From Roseiflexus sp. RS-1 (GTDB taxonomy: Bacteria > Chloroflexota > Chloroflexia > Chloroflexales > Roseiflexaceae): 64,000 nt of DNA. Positions 1 to 8,917 of the stretch are shown one piece after another. The notes under the pieces were generated by a model. That model was not told the DNA's origin, searched no databases, and saw nothing but the letters and a program-made list of their open reading frames with translations. A program made the position numbers and the translations under genes. The number at the start of each line of letters is the position of its first letter. Within the stretch, counting starts at the first letter, position 1. The DNA lies in NCBI RefSeq assembly GCF_000016665.1, contig NC_009523.1, forward strand, positions 186,001 to 250,000, read 5' to 3'.

Positions 1-457
1 GCGATTGAAATCGCCTCTGGAAGGCTTTTCGCCGGGCGTCCACCTGCGTGGACGCTGCCACGGCGACCGCATAGGCGGTCGCCCGGCGCGAAGCGTCCGC
101 TCAGGCGCGGTTTCAACCGCTCATCGATAGCCGATAGGCGAGAGGCAAGAGGGTCATCATTGGAGTTCACGTTCCGCGCAGGCAGGCTTTGCCCTGGCTA
201 GCCGGGGGCTTCAGCCCGACGGCAAGCGGCGCATAGCAGAAGATGGAACGTTCCAGAAAGCGTTCAGCGATTGAAATCGCCTCTGGAAGGCTTTTCGCCG
301 GGCGTCCACCTGCGTGGACGCTGCCACGGCGACCGCATAGGCGGTCGCCCGGCGCGAAGCGTCCGCTCAGGCGCGGTTTCAACCGCTCATCGATAGCCGA
401 TAGGCGAGAGGCAAGAGGGTCATCATTGGAGTTCACGTTCCGCGCAGGCGGGCTTTG
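1..457. repeat. 267-bp-spaced direct repeat (two copies)
   Basis: A block of about 190 bases beginning with gcgattgaaatcgcctctgg at position 1 recurs almost unchanged from position 267 to about 457. It includes an internal palindrome (cgcctgcgtggacgc-like and ggcgaccgcataggcggtcgcc-like arms). A diverged third copy lies at 1017-1140. No credible gene lies between 1 and 1336; open frames here only follow the repeats. Confidence 0.8.
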
Positions 458-603
458 CCCTGGTTAGCCGAGGGCTTCAGCCCCACGGCTAGCGCAGTAT
501 AGCGGATTTAATTTTCAACCTCCATCAGCCCGACGGCTCGCGCGGGATAGCGGATTTAATGCTCAATCTCCATCAGCCCGACGGCTCGTGCGGGATAGCG
601 GAT

Positions 604-889
604 TATAGCGGTTCTCAGATACGTTGACTCCTGTCCGGGTCTGCCGTGTCGTGCGAGGCGCCCGTTTCCGGCAGAGCGTAGACCGAAATTATGGTCTTTG
701 AGTAAATAATCCGCCATAGCCCGCGCAGGCGGGCTTTGCATTCCATAGCCGAGGGCTTTAGCCCCACGGCAAGGGCGTATACCGGATTTATTTCTCAATC
801 TCCATCATTTCGGTCACCGTGTCTGGCAGCGCGATTCTGGGAGTGTTCAACCCTGTCCAATTAGTTCAACCTCTATGGGAACTGCTATA
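604..889. mobile_element. MITE-like repeat (family A) containing a nested family B repeat
   Basis: The element starts tatagcggttctcagata and ends gggaactgctata, so its ends are imperfect inverted repeats (TATAGCRGTTCYCA). It matches the copy at 11396-11564 along its length, except that 115 bases (691-805) are inserted after gaccgaaatt. Removing them leaves 171 bp against 169 bp in the other copy. It has no coding capacity, so a non-autonomous element is inferred. Confidence 0.7.
691..805. repeat. Family B 115/116-bp repeat unit, inserted in a family A repeat
   Basis: Runs from atggtctttgagtaaata to ctcaatctccat. It contains two nested palindromes, one of the gcccgc/gcgggc type and one of the gccgagggc/gccccacggc type. 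Near-identical units of the same length occur at 19496-19611, 19715-19830, 46641-46756, 47133-47248 and 60566-60681, some in inverse orientation. The empty site is preserved at 11472-11495. Confidence 0.75.
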
Positions 890-1016
890 AATGCTCAATC
901 TCCATCAGCCCCACGGCTAGCGCGGTATAGCGGATTTAATGCTCAATCTCCATCAGCCCGCATCACGCCCAACGACGGACGATGTCGGATTGCTTCTCTC
1001 GCAGGCAGAAAGTTCA

Positions 1017-1140
1017 GCGATTGAAATCGCCTCTGGAAGGCTTTTAGCCGGGCCGGGCGTCCACCTGCGTGGACGCTGTCACGGCGACTGCATAGGCGGT
1101 CACCTGGCACGAAGCATCCTCTCAGGCGCGGTTTCAACCG
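1017..1140. repeat. Third, diverged copy of the repeat at 1-190
   Basis: Begins gcgattgaaatcgcctctgg like the copies at 1 and 267, but has a short insertion (gggccgggcg) and scattered substitutions. It ends near the shared ggcgcggtttcaaccg motif. Confidence 0.65.
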
Positions 1141-1336
1141 CATGCCTGAGCAGTTACGGCAGAAATTTATTTCGGTCGCCGCGCCCGCAGAGCAAGGCAT
1201 ACTGGCAGACCAGACCTGTACCGCACACACGCACCGCAGCAACGCAACGAGCGCTGCGTTTTCCATCAATTGCTCGCTGCGTCCGCTGTGTCCGTTGTGG
1301 TGAAATGCACATGTTGCAGGCGACTCAGATGTGATG

Positions 1337-4300
1337 TTATTCAATCAGCAGCGCCCGGCTTTCGAGGAGGTCGCGCATCGCCGACCTGCCCACCGGGTAG
1401 TCGCGCTCGATGGCATGCACTGTCTGCGCAACGATGTCTAGTTCTTCGGCGCTCAAATCCTTCAGCCAGTTATACACAGTGTTTTTCGCCCGTAACCCGC
1501 CGGGATCGCTGAGACTGTACAGCCGATCATACTCGAATGCCAGCGCGTAATGATGGACTGCATAGCGCAAACAATCATTGACCGACTGAAAATCCGCAGA
1601 GATTTCATCAACGAACGACGCAGCGATCCTGGCATACTCCTGGGCGACATCTTTCACGTTGCCCGCTGACTGGACGAGACGGTGATAATGTTTGAACAGG
1701 CGACTGCCGATCAACATATGGATGCGCGCAAGTTGGGTGAACAACTGGCGATTCTGAATGTTCGGATTGTGGAGATCCGGCAACCCGCGACGGGTAATGA
1801 GATAGTCAGCAGGGATCGCTTCACGTGCTGCGACCAGACCCTTCTCGATGATGTCCAGCCGTTCTCCGTTAAAACCGGCGTAGGCGATATTGACACAGGC
1901 GTCCACCTGACGGAAGACATTGTTGGTCTGGCGCGCAAGGTCGGCGGCGCGTTCCTGCGCCTGCACACTCTGCTGCATCAGCGTATCGAGGTCTTCTTTC
2001 AGCAACGAGGGATGATCGTGTTTTATCCCGATGAGATCGCGCAGCGCACATCCTTCTTCGATCAGCGATTCGATCTGGCGCAGACGATCACCCATCGCTG
2101 CGAAGCGTTCATAGGCAGCATGCGCATAGTCGCGCGCCTCGCGCAGGATCTGCACCCGTTCGGCAGGATCATCATCGCGCGTCACTGATCGGCGCAGCGC
2201 CTCGGCAAGGTTCCGCAGCGCCAATCCCTGCCCCAGGCGGTACTCGACCGCCTGGAATAACCGCAACGCGCGTTCGGCGCTGGTAGCGGCAGACCGGTAA
2301 TCGCCAGCCAGGATGAGAATACGAGCGAGGGTAGAGTAGCTCAAACCGATAAGCGCACGCGCCCCCAGTTTTCTCCGGATCGCAAGACTTTCCTCGACCA
2401 GCGCCTGGCCAGCGGCAAAGTTTCCCTCCTCACTCTCGACAAATCCGAGATTGTTCAGGGTCCATGCCAGACAGATCGGCACATCGACCCGCCGCCAGAG
2501 TACAGCGGCGCGGCGATAGGCGTCGATTGCCGGACGTACCTGCCCGCGCACCCGCAACCCGAATCCACGGGCATGGTACGCCAGCGCCAGCAGACTTCTG
2601 GCGCGCCAGCGCCGCGCTTCTGATTTATCATACATGATCGGGATCAGGATCTGTTCGGCAGCATTCAGCAGGCGATCGGCGCGCTCAAGGTCCTGCTCCT
2701 CTTTGCTGGCGCGCCCAAGCCGCGCCAGCGCTTCCCAGATATTGAGCGCCGCTTCGGTCGATCCACCGGCGGTTTGCAGCGTCTGCGGCTCTTCCTGACG
2801 CAAACGCTGCGCATACTGAATGACGCCAGCGTAATCGTTCTCCGCATACAGGCGAACAACCGGGTGAATTGTCGCAACACCCAGGACTATCTCACGTTCC
2901 AGACCGTCAATGGATAGTTGCTGTCCTGATGGATCGCGCTCGTCGAGGAAGACCAGCAGCTCCGCCTGGATCTGAATGTCGAGCATGGTGTTGCCGGTGA
3001 ACGTCGTGTAGAAGCTCAGGCGGACGTACTCCCGAAACCCGTCGAGCGGATCGAGCCGCAGGGTGTAATACATGCGTTCAACCAGCAGGCGCTGAATCTC
3101 CTGCTGCACACTGGCAATACGCGCGTGATCGAGTTGCGGCGTCACCTGGACGAAGCGGCGCTCCTGCTCAATTGGGGCGTACAGGGTGTCGAGTTGTTTG
3201 TGGTGCTCGTCGATCTGACCCTGATACCATTCAATAATCGCCGTGTTGACACGCTCCGCTTCAGGCGCATCGTCCGGCGCGCTGTAGATCTGCCGTGTCA
3301 GGATAGTGTACATCTCATCGTGCAGGAAGTAGCGACTGCCGCGCACCTTGATGAACGACAGACGCTTGATCGCTTCGAGGCGGCGACGCGCCTCGTCAAC
3401 CGGAATGTCGAGCAGATGCGCCAGCAGTTCGTCATCAACGCCTTTTGGCGCACGCCCCAGCATAGGGAGCGTATCCCGGATGCCTTCAGCGCCCATCATA
3501 CGCTCAACGATCTGCCGTTCAAGATCCTCACGCGCACGCGCAGGATCGGTTTCGATGTCGAGGATGCCGGGCAGTTGCCCGAAGCCGGCGATGCTGATGT
3601 AGTCCGCCAGCAGCGCCAGCATAATCGGCGCGCCGCCGGAGTAGCGGTACACCTGCTCCCTGCGCTGCGGCGTCAGACTGCGCAGCGTGTCCGCAACTGC
3701 CTGCTCACCCGCCTGTTTGGCCGCTCGCGCCACTGCATCCAGGTAGTCGTCTGTTTCCTCCAGGGTGAACGGTCCCACTTCGATGGTTGTCAGACGAATT
3801 GCCGGACGTCGCTCAAGGTCGGGGAAGAGATGGCGGATCTGGTTGCGCCCGGCGACCAGCACGGTGACGTTCCCCCAGTCGGGCACTGTCTCGACCAGCC
3901 ACTGCCAGGCTGCGGCGACCTGAAACGGCAGACGTTGCTCAGTAGCGCCGTAGGCGATGCGTTCAAGCGTGTCGAGCGCAAGAACGACGTGCTGCGACTG
4001 CGAGAGGCGGTTCACGTCGTCGATGAATGCCTGCAATGCATCCTGTGTTGCTACAGCGATCTGACGCACATCCCCCGATGTCTGTGCTCTGTACTGCTGC
4101 TCACGTTTTTCCTCGAAGGTGCGGAAGGGACTGCCGTCAGCAACACCCAGTGAGGCGTAGATTGCGCTGGCAAGCGCGAGACTGCTGTGATACCGCATGT
4201 CGTACAGATCGACCGCCTGCTGCGCCAGGAAGACGCCGCCTCTGCTCCGCCTGAGCGTATCGTTCAGGATGCGCGTTTTGCCAATGCCGCCGGGACCATA

Positions 4301-4423
4301 CAGCGCGATAATGGATGGTCCTGAAGCGTCAGAGAGCGCTGTATCGATCTGATCGAGGATTGCCCTGCGCCCGATCAGGTCCGGCGTCGCCCACGCGCCG
4401 GTATAGCGTTCTTCCTCGTTCAT
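1337..4423 (-). CDS. STAND-like P-loop ATPase with long TPR-like C-terminal region
   Basis: About 1028 residues. Residues 43-50 form a Walker A motif, GPGGIGKT, followed by a hydrophobic Walker B strand ending LALDTLERI and a later SGGAPIMLALL segment that resembles the GxP motif of STAND NTPases. From about residue 540 the protein is helical with Ala/Leu-rich repeats (AYHARG, NNLGFVESEEGNFAAGQ) like tetratricopeptide repeats, usual protein-binding scaffolds. The ATG at 4423 is preferred because GGGGAGG sits just upstream; a GTG at 4441 is the alternative. It is the last gene of the five-gene NTPase cluster, 14 bases after its neighbour. Families of this kind act as signal-sensing switches; the actual signal and effector are unknown. 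Confidence 0.8.
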   Translation of the reverse strand: MNEEERYTGAWATPDLIGRRAILDQIDTALSDASGPSIIALYGPGGIGKTRILNDTLRRSRGGVFLAQQAVDLYDMRYHSSLALASAIYASLGVADGSPFRTFEEKREQQYRAQTSGDVRQIAVATQDALQAFIDDVNRLSQSQHVVLALDTLERIAYGATEQRLPFQVAAAWQWLVETVPDWGNVTVLVAGRNQIRHLFPDLERRPAIRLTTIEVGPFTLEETDDYLDAVARAAKQAGEQAVADTLRSLTPQRREQVYRYSGGAPIMLALLADYISIAGFGQLPGILDIETDPARAREDLERQIVERMMGAEGIRDTLPMLGRAPKGVDDELLAHLLDIPVDEARRRLEAIKRLSFIKVRGSRYFLHDEMYTILTRQIYSAPDDAPEAERVNTAIIEWYQGQIDEHHKQLDTLYAPIEQERRFVQVTPQLDHARIASVQQEIQRLLVERMYYTLRLDPLDGFREYVRLSFYTTFTGNTMLDIQIQAELLVFLDERDPSGQQLSIDGLEREIVLGVATIHPVVRLYAENDYAGVIQYAQRLRQEEPQTLQTAGGSTEAALNIWEALARLGRASKEEQDLERADRLLNAAEQILIPIMYDKSEARRWRARSLLALAYHARGFGLRVRGQVRPAIDAYRRAAVLWRRVDVPICLAWTLNNLGFVESEEGNFAAGQALVEESLAIRRKLGARALIGLSYSTLARILILAGDYRSAATSAERALRLFQAVEYRLGQGLALRNLAEALRRSVTRDDDPAERVQILREARDYAHAAYERFAAMGDRLRQIESLIEEGCALRDLIGIKHDHPSLLKEDLDTLMQQSVQAQERAADLARQTNNVFRQVDACVNIAYAGFNGERLDIIEKGLVAAREAIPADYLITRRGLPDLHNPNIQNRQLFTQLARIHMLIGSRLFKHYHRLVQSAGNVKDVAQEYARIAASFVDEISADFQSVNDCLRYAVHHYALAFEYDRLYSLSDPGGLRAKNTVYNWLKDLSAEELDIVAQTVHAIERDYPVGRSAMRDLLESRALLIE

Positions 4424-4437
4424 AGGAACCTCCCCGT

Positions 4438-5811
4438 TCACTCATCGGAATGACCGGCGTCTTTCTCCAGAACGCCGCGATGGTATGCGGCGCGCTGATC
4501 GTAGTACCCGCGGCTGCCGGGGTACTTCTGCGCCCATGTTGCGTACAGGTCTGCCGCATGCTCGTGCAGGCGTCGCCAGACATTGTGGCGTTGCAATTTC
4601 AGGTATTGTTCGAGCACGGTGCGAACCGCTTCGTCGAGAACGTACCGTTTATCCTGCCAGCGCACCAGGTTGGTTTCGATAAGGCGATCACGCAACTCGC
4701 GCATCGCCGCAATCGTGTATGCTGAGCCTTCCGGTTGCGTGTTACGCAGCGCTGCCAGCAGATAAGGCATCTCATTTTCGCGGAACCCATCTTTGAGCAC
4801 ACACAGCGCATTGAATATTTCATCCAGACGGTGACGCTGGTCTCCTGGCACGACCTCCAACAGGCGGTTGGCGACATTTTCCAGCACGCTGGCATCGATG
4901 GTCTCTCGGTCGAGCGCCTGTTCGAGACTCCCACCCTCCGGCAATCTATCGAGCGCCTGACGCACGAATGCGCTGGCAAGCAACTCATTTGTCAGCGGAT
5001 ACCCGCCACCCAGATCGATCACCCGCCGCGCCAGCCGGGTGAGCGCCTCATCAGATAGACCGGCGACCGCAGGTGAGAGATCGGGCGCGTTGCTGAGTGA
5101 TCGTCGGATCTGCTCGGCAACCTGTTCGGTGGAGAAGGGGGTGAGCGATTGTTCTTCACGTTCGGTGCGCAGATAGGGCGACTTCCAGAGGTATGGGCGC
5201 CCACGTCCGGTCATGACAATCAAAACACGCGGCAGCGCTGCAAACGCGGCGAGCAGGTAGCGTTCCAGTTGATCGAGAAAATTCCAGTTCGTCTCAAACA
5301 CCGAGTCCAGAATCAGACAGATCACCAGGTGTGGTTCTGATTCCAGCTTATGTTTGACATCCTGCGCCAGCCACGCAGAGAGATCGCGCACCGGAGCGTA
5401 AGGAGCGCGAACGATGCCGAGTTGTTCCGCAACCCAGGCGACCAGTTTCTGGAGCAGCGCTTCATAGTGCGTCTCATCCTCCCCGGCGATCCTGTGCGCA
5501 TCATCGTGGGTGATATGCCACTCTTGTTTATCAACCGTCAACCCTTCAGGCGGCGGTGTAAGGTTGATCAACAGCGACACGATGTGATAGCCCGGCAGCA
5601 GGCGGGGCGCCGCTTCTCGCAAAACGAATCGATGGAGATGCAATGCCAGCCAGCTTTTGCCCAACCCACGTTCGCCACGGAACACGATTGTTCGCATCTG
5701 TTCGGAGTCCCCACGTGCAATGTTCTGAAGCGCATTGGTCACCGCCTTGATCTCGTTCTCACGGTTGACAAAGAGATCTGACCGGTATGCCGGCGGATCG
5801 GTCAGTGCCAT
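4438..5811 (-). CDS. STAND-like P-loop ATPase
   Basis: 457 residues from the ATG at 5811, which has GGGAGG upstream; a longer in-frame start at 5973 would overlap the preceding gene and is unlikely. The N-terminus reads LFVNRENEIKAV, the usual lead-in of AAA_16/STAND modules, then Walker A GERGLGKS at 46-53 and a Walker B-like LVICLILDSV. The rest is helical with a winged-helix-like stretch (ELRDRLIETNLVRWQDKRYVL). Its stop lies next to the start of the TPR ATPase gene, so the two are probably translationally coupled. Role inferred as a partner NTPase in the same complex or cascade. Confidence 0.75.
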   Translation of the reverse strand: MALTDPPAYRSDLFVNRENEIKAVTNALQNIARGDSEQMRTIVFRGERGLGKSWLALHLHRFVLREAAPRLLPGYHIVSLLINLTPPPEGLTVDKQEWHITHDDAHRIAGEDETHYEALLQKLVAWVAEQLGIVRAPYAPVRDLSAWLAQDVKHKLESEPHLVICLILDSVFETNWNFLDQLERYLLAAFAALPRVLIVMTGRGRPYLWKSPYLRTEREEQSLTPFSTEQVAEQIRRSLSNAPDLSPAVAGLSDEALTRLARRVIDLGGGYPLTNELLASAFVRQALDRLPEGGSLEQALDRETIDASVLENVANRLLEVVPGDQRHRLDEIFNALCVLKDGFRENEMPYLLAALRNTQPEGSAYTIAAMRELRDRLIETNLVRWQDKRYVLDEAVRTVLEQYLKLQRHNVWRRLHEHAADLYATWAQKYPGSRGYYDQRAAYHRGVLEKDAGHSDE

Positions 5812-5890
5812 AGTGTCCTCCCTTTTGCTCAGCGGAGGGCGCCGGGCGCGACGCGCACCTGCGTTCCTCCAGGATCGTCGCAGTCGATCC

Positions 5891-7105
5891 TTAAGCACGC
5901 GACGCAGGCGGTTGCATGTGCTGCGCCGCGTGGTGTCGGTACCATGCGATGGCGTGGTGAATGTCATCCTCATCGAGTTGCCCTCCGTTGTCCAATCGCG
6001 CTGCGTAATGCAGCAATGCCTGCCGGGTCACCTGGAGCGCGACGCGCGGCAGGGGCGGCAGGTTCGCCACGATCTGGCGTTCGACATCGGTCAGGGCTGG
6101 CGTGCTGATGGCGTCGAGCGACTCGAAGTGTTCTTCAGATGCGGCGGAAATGCGCTTCCGCAGCATGCTGACCAGCAAATCGTGATTCCAGACAATATGC
6201 GCTACGCGTGCGGCGATGGTATGGTGGTGAAGATAGCCGGTCACAGCCGGTTCCATGAGATCGGGGATGAACAGTTTGATGAAGGCGTTCGACCGGGCCC
6301 ACACTTCAGCACGATCAAACAGGTCGAAGACCCACGTTGACGCAAATCGCGCATCCGCCTGGTTCTCGTACATGGCGTCGATGCCATCGATCAGGAGAAG
6401 AATATGGCTGAACCCAAGCGCACCGGTCACTATCTCAACAAATGCCTGGAATATGTCCTCCACCTGCCCCCGCATGGCATCGACACCGGGATCTGCTAAG
6501 GCGTCACAGAACAGGTGTAAGACGTCAGGCTGCGGCGGCGCGGTGAGGGCATACGTTCGTTCCAGCAGCGGGGTCAATCCGGCGGGAGTGCCGGTTTCGC
6601 GCAGCATGGCCAGGTAGTAATCGAGCGGTCCGGGCAAACCGGCGCGCAGGATGGCGGCAGTCGCCCGAATGGTCGCGTCTGGTGATCTGAGCAACCGCTC
6701 TGGACGAAATGCCAGCCCGGTGAGTAATGCGCAGGTTCCGGCTTCGAGCAGCAGATGCAGATGCTGTGTAGCGGTCGGCGGTTTGCCCGTCAACGGCGCC
6801 ATGCCCAGGTTATAGGGCAGCGGGAACGGATACGTTCCGCCAATATCGAACCAGCACGTCCGGGTGACGGCAACGCGCATGGCGGTTTTGCCGCCGCCCG
6901 GCGGAGCGACGATGATCGTCGGCACGGCATCCAGCGCCACCCGGAAGATGTCCAGGTTAACCGTGTACTCCGGCAGGTGCGGGTCTCCCGATGCTTCCAG
7001 GTGAACATACGGGTCGAACCGCAGACCGATGCGCCGGAACCAGTCGTCAGATACAGGTGTGCGGGCTACGGAGTCATAGTTCTCTGTAATCATGATACCA
7101 TCCAA
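5891..7105 (-). CDS. P-loop ATPase, paralogue of the 465-residue winged-helix ATPase
   Basis: 404 residues. The start has AGGGAG nine bases upstream. Residues 28-74 carry a DPY-HLEASGDPHL lead-in and Walker A APPGGGKT; Walker B is ILLLIDGIDAMYE. The segment FIKLFIPDLMEP aligns with FAIKMFVPRSLEP in the 465-residue protein encoded at 7520-8917, which shows the two are paralogues. This one lacks the C-terminal DNA-binding domain. It is third in the five-gene cluster, 414 bases after the second gene and 79 before the fourth. Function unknown beyond probable ATP-dependent switching. Confidence 0.75.
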   Translation of the reverse strand: MDGIMITENYDSVARTPVSDDWFRRIGLRFDPYVHLEASGDPHLPEYTVNLDIFRVALDAVPTIIVAPPGGGKTAMRVAVTRTCWFDIGGTYPFPLPYNLGMAPLTGKPPTATQHLHLLLEAGTCALLTGLAFRPERLLRSPDATIRATAAILRAGLPGPLDYYLAMLRETGTPAGLTPLLERTYALTAPPQPDVLHLFCDALADPGVDAMRGQVEDIFQAFVEIVTGALGFSHILLLIDGIDAMYENQADARFASTWVFDLFDRAEVWARSNAFIKLFIPDLMEPAVTGYLHHHTIAARVAHIVWNHDLLVSMLRKRISAASEEHFESLDAISTPALTDVERQIVANLPPLPRVALQVTRQALLHYAARLDNGGQLDEDDIHHAIAWYRHHAAQHMQPPASRA

Positions 7106-7519
7106 AAGTTACTCCCTTGAAAAAAACATCCTGCCGAGACGCCGGGCGCACAGCCTTTTCCATCACTCGCTCGCTGCGTCTGCTGCGCCTCTGCAGTGAG
7201 ATGAGCCTTGTGCAGGAGACTCAAAAGTGTAAAATGTTTTTTCCGACGCGCCAGGAGAGTTGCGGCATGTGACGCTGCGCTATCGAGAAATGGCTTTTTC
7301 GCATCAGAATAACATAGAACGTATGTTCATCAGCTTGATAATGAGCCGCTGTTTCGTAGCATATCACGTCGATTTCTCTGTACGTTTGCACCTGCCCTTC
7401 AATCCGGTCACACAATGTTCAGTGTCATCTCACCGCAACCTCACCAACCGGTTTCCGACAGACACCGGCGTCAAACAAATGTTTTACAACCGGCAGGACG
7501 GGGTCAGAAATGGATCGTT
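7106..7519. other. 414-bp spacer within the NTPase cluster
   Basis: From 7148 to 7235 it holds a diverged copy (ttttccatca, gctcgctgcgtc, gcagg-gactca) of sequence found at 1257-1340 just past the end of the cluster. The remainder is lower in GC than the neighbouring genes. A 64-codon minus-strand frame (7221-7415, GTG start) is protein-like in composition but has no ribosome site. No clear promoter was seen. Confidence 0.5.
7221..7415 (-). CDS. Possible small protein, unrecognised
   Basis: 64 codons starting with GTG, in the gap between two ATPase genes. The sequence contains REIDVICYETAAHYQADEH and is clearly less GC-rich than its neighbours. No Shine-Dalgarno sequence precedes it, and its 3' end runs into a repeated motif. 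I do not recognise it; it may be a chance frame. Confidence 0.15.
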   Translation of the reverse strand: MCDRIEGQVQTYREIDVICYETAAHYQADEHTFYVILMRKSHFSIAQRHMPQLSWRVGKNILHF

Positions 7520-8917
7520 TCAGATAGCATGTTCCAGTTTGACGCCCCACCCGCGATCGGTAAGGATATAGATCGGATGGCGGGGATCGGGTTCGATGAT
7601 CCGGCGCAGGCGCAGGATGGCGTTATCGAGCACGTTTGTCCAATCGGCGGGATCTTCCCAACCGTGGTCGTCGCGCGTGCGCGGCTCTTCGGTTAGACCC
7701 AGATAGGCGCGGTAGTAGAGTTCACTGCGCGGGACGCGCCGTGAGCGGTTCTCGTAGAGGTAGCGGAGCAGACGGTAGGGGCGCGGCTGCAACCCGCCGA
7801 CCTCGGCATCACCGATGAAGACGCGATCGGTTGTGAGGTCGATGGAGAGACGGGGCGGGTGGGTGCGTTTGAGCGTATGCCAGTCATTATCTGAAAGTGG
7901 ATGCGATGCACCAGATGCTGCAAAGGCATCGACCAGGGGACGGATGAGCCTGAGCCAGCCGCGCGGTGTGCCTCCACCGTAGCGTTGCAACCAGTTGCGC
8001 ACATCCTGATCTGCAACGCAGAGATCGCTCAGGCGCAGCGATGGTCTGCCGATCTTTGCTGCGATGTGGCGTTCGGTGATCACCATCAACTGTTCCGGCG
8101 TCCACGTGAGGGTATCTATCTCAATGCGCCCTTTGACAACGCCCCAACTGCTGGTAATGTCTGGCTCCAATGAACGCGGTACGAACATTTTGATCGCAAA
8201 ACCGTTCAGATCGAGGAGTTCGAGCGTTGAGAGCATGGCAACCACCAGGTCTGACAATGGAGCGGTTGATCCTCTGAGCCACGGCTCGAACCCGTCGATC
8301 ATCACCCACACGCCGCGCATGCCGATCCGCTGGAGAGCGCCGGTCAGGTGAGCGATGATGCGTTGTTCGGTGGCGTCGGGGTACAGAACCGGCGCTGCCG
8401 GGTCGGACAGCAGACGTCGGCAGAGCGCTTTGCCTTCTTCGGCAGCGGACTGCTCCTCGATGGCCGCCAGCAGATGCTGCCGGTCCCTAACAATGTGCGC
8501 CTGAAGAAACCAGTGGAGCGACATCTGGACGGTCGGCGGCGCGCGGTGAAACAGATCCGGATGGCGAAGAAGGGTGGTGAGCAACGTTGTTGCGCAGGTG
8601 CGCAGCGCCTGTTGCACAAAGATGCGCACCGCCGGGCTGCCGCGAACGTCTTCGATCAGTTCCGGCTGCCAGGTCGCCACCAGGTGCGTTGGCGGCGCGT
8701 TTTCCGGCGCAACCTGGCGGGTCAACGCCAGACGCAGCGCCGTCTTTCCCGAACCGCCGTCGCCAACGATCACCAGTGAGCGCATGCCGGTATACGCGGT
8801 ATAACGGCTCGGCTCGACGAACACAAGCGGTTGCAGGTGCGGTTCGCGCTCCGCCGCCAGGGTGTCGAGCGCTTCAGTGGCGATGACCGTGTTGTGGTCG
8901 TCCACTTGTTCCATCAT
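7520..8917 (-). CDS. P-loop ATPase fused to C-terminal winged-helix DNA-binding domain
   Basis: 465 residues. An N-terminal LAAEREPHLQP segment precedes Walker A GDGGSGKT (52-59); Walker B is GVWVMIDGFEPWL. Residues about 365-463 resemble an OmpR/PhoB-type winged helix: RPYRLLRYLYENRSRRVPR, then an RLRRIIEPDPRHP-YILTDRGWGV ending like the recognition helix and wing of Trans_reg_C domains. The combination suggests an ATP-controlled transcription regulator or a DNA-tethered switch. Its start overlaps the stop of the membrane-protein gene (ATGATG), so coupled translation is likely. Partners and target DNA are unknown. Confidence 0.75.
   Translation of the reverse strand: MMEQVDDHNTVIATEALDTLAAEREPHLQPLVFVEPSRYTAYTGMRSLVIVGDGGSGKTALRLALTRQVAPENAPPTHLVATWQPELIEDVRGSPAVRIFVQQALRTCATTLLTTLLRHPDLFHRAPPTVQMSLHWFLQAHIVRDRQHLLAAIEEQSAAEEGKALCRRLLSDPAAPVLYPDATEQRIIAHLTGALQRIGMRGVWVMIDGFEPWLRGSTAPLSDLVVAMLSTLELLDLNGFAIKMFVPRSLEPDITSSWGVVKGRIEIDTLTWTPEQLMVITERHIAAKIGRPSLRLSDLCVADQDVRNWLQRYGGGTPRGWLRLIRPLVDAFAASGASHPLSDNDWHTLKRTHPPRLSIDLTTDRVFIGDAEVGGLQPRPYRLLRYLYENRSRRVPRSELYYRAYLGLTEEPRTRDDHGWEDPADWTNVLDNAILRLRRIIEPDPRHPIYILTDRGWGVKLEHAI

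Noticed and set aside
3125-4153. Long plus-strand frame (342 codons) opposite the TPR ATPase gene
   Set aside because: Composition follows the antisense of a well-supported gene; no ribosome site or family motif.
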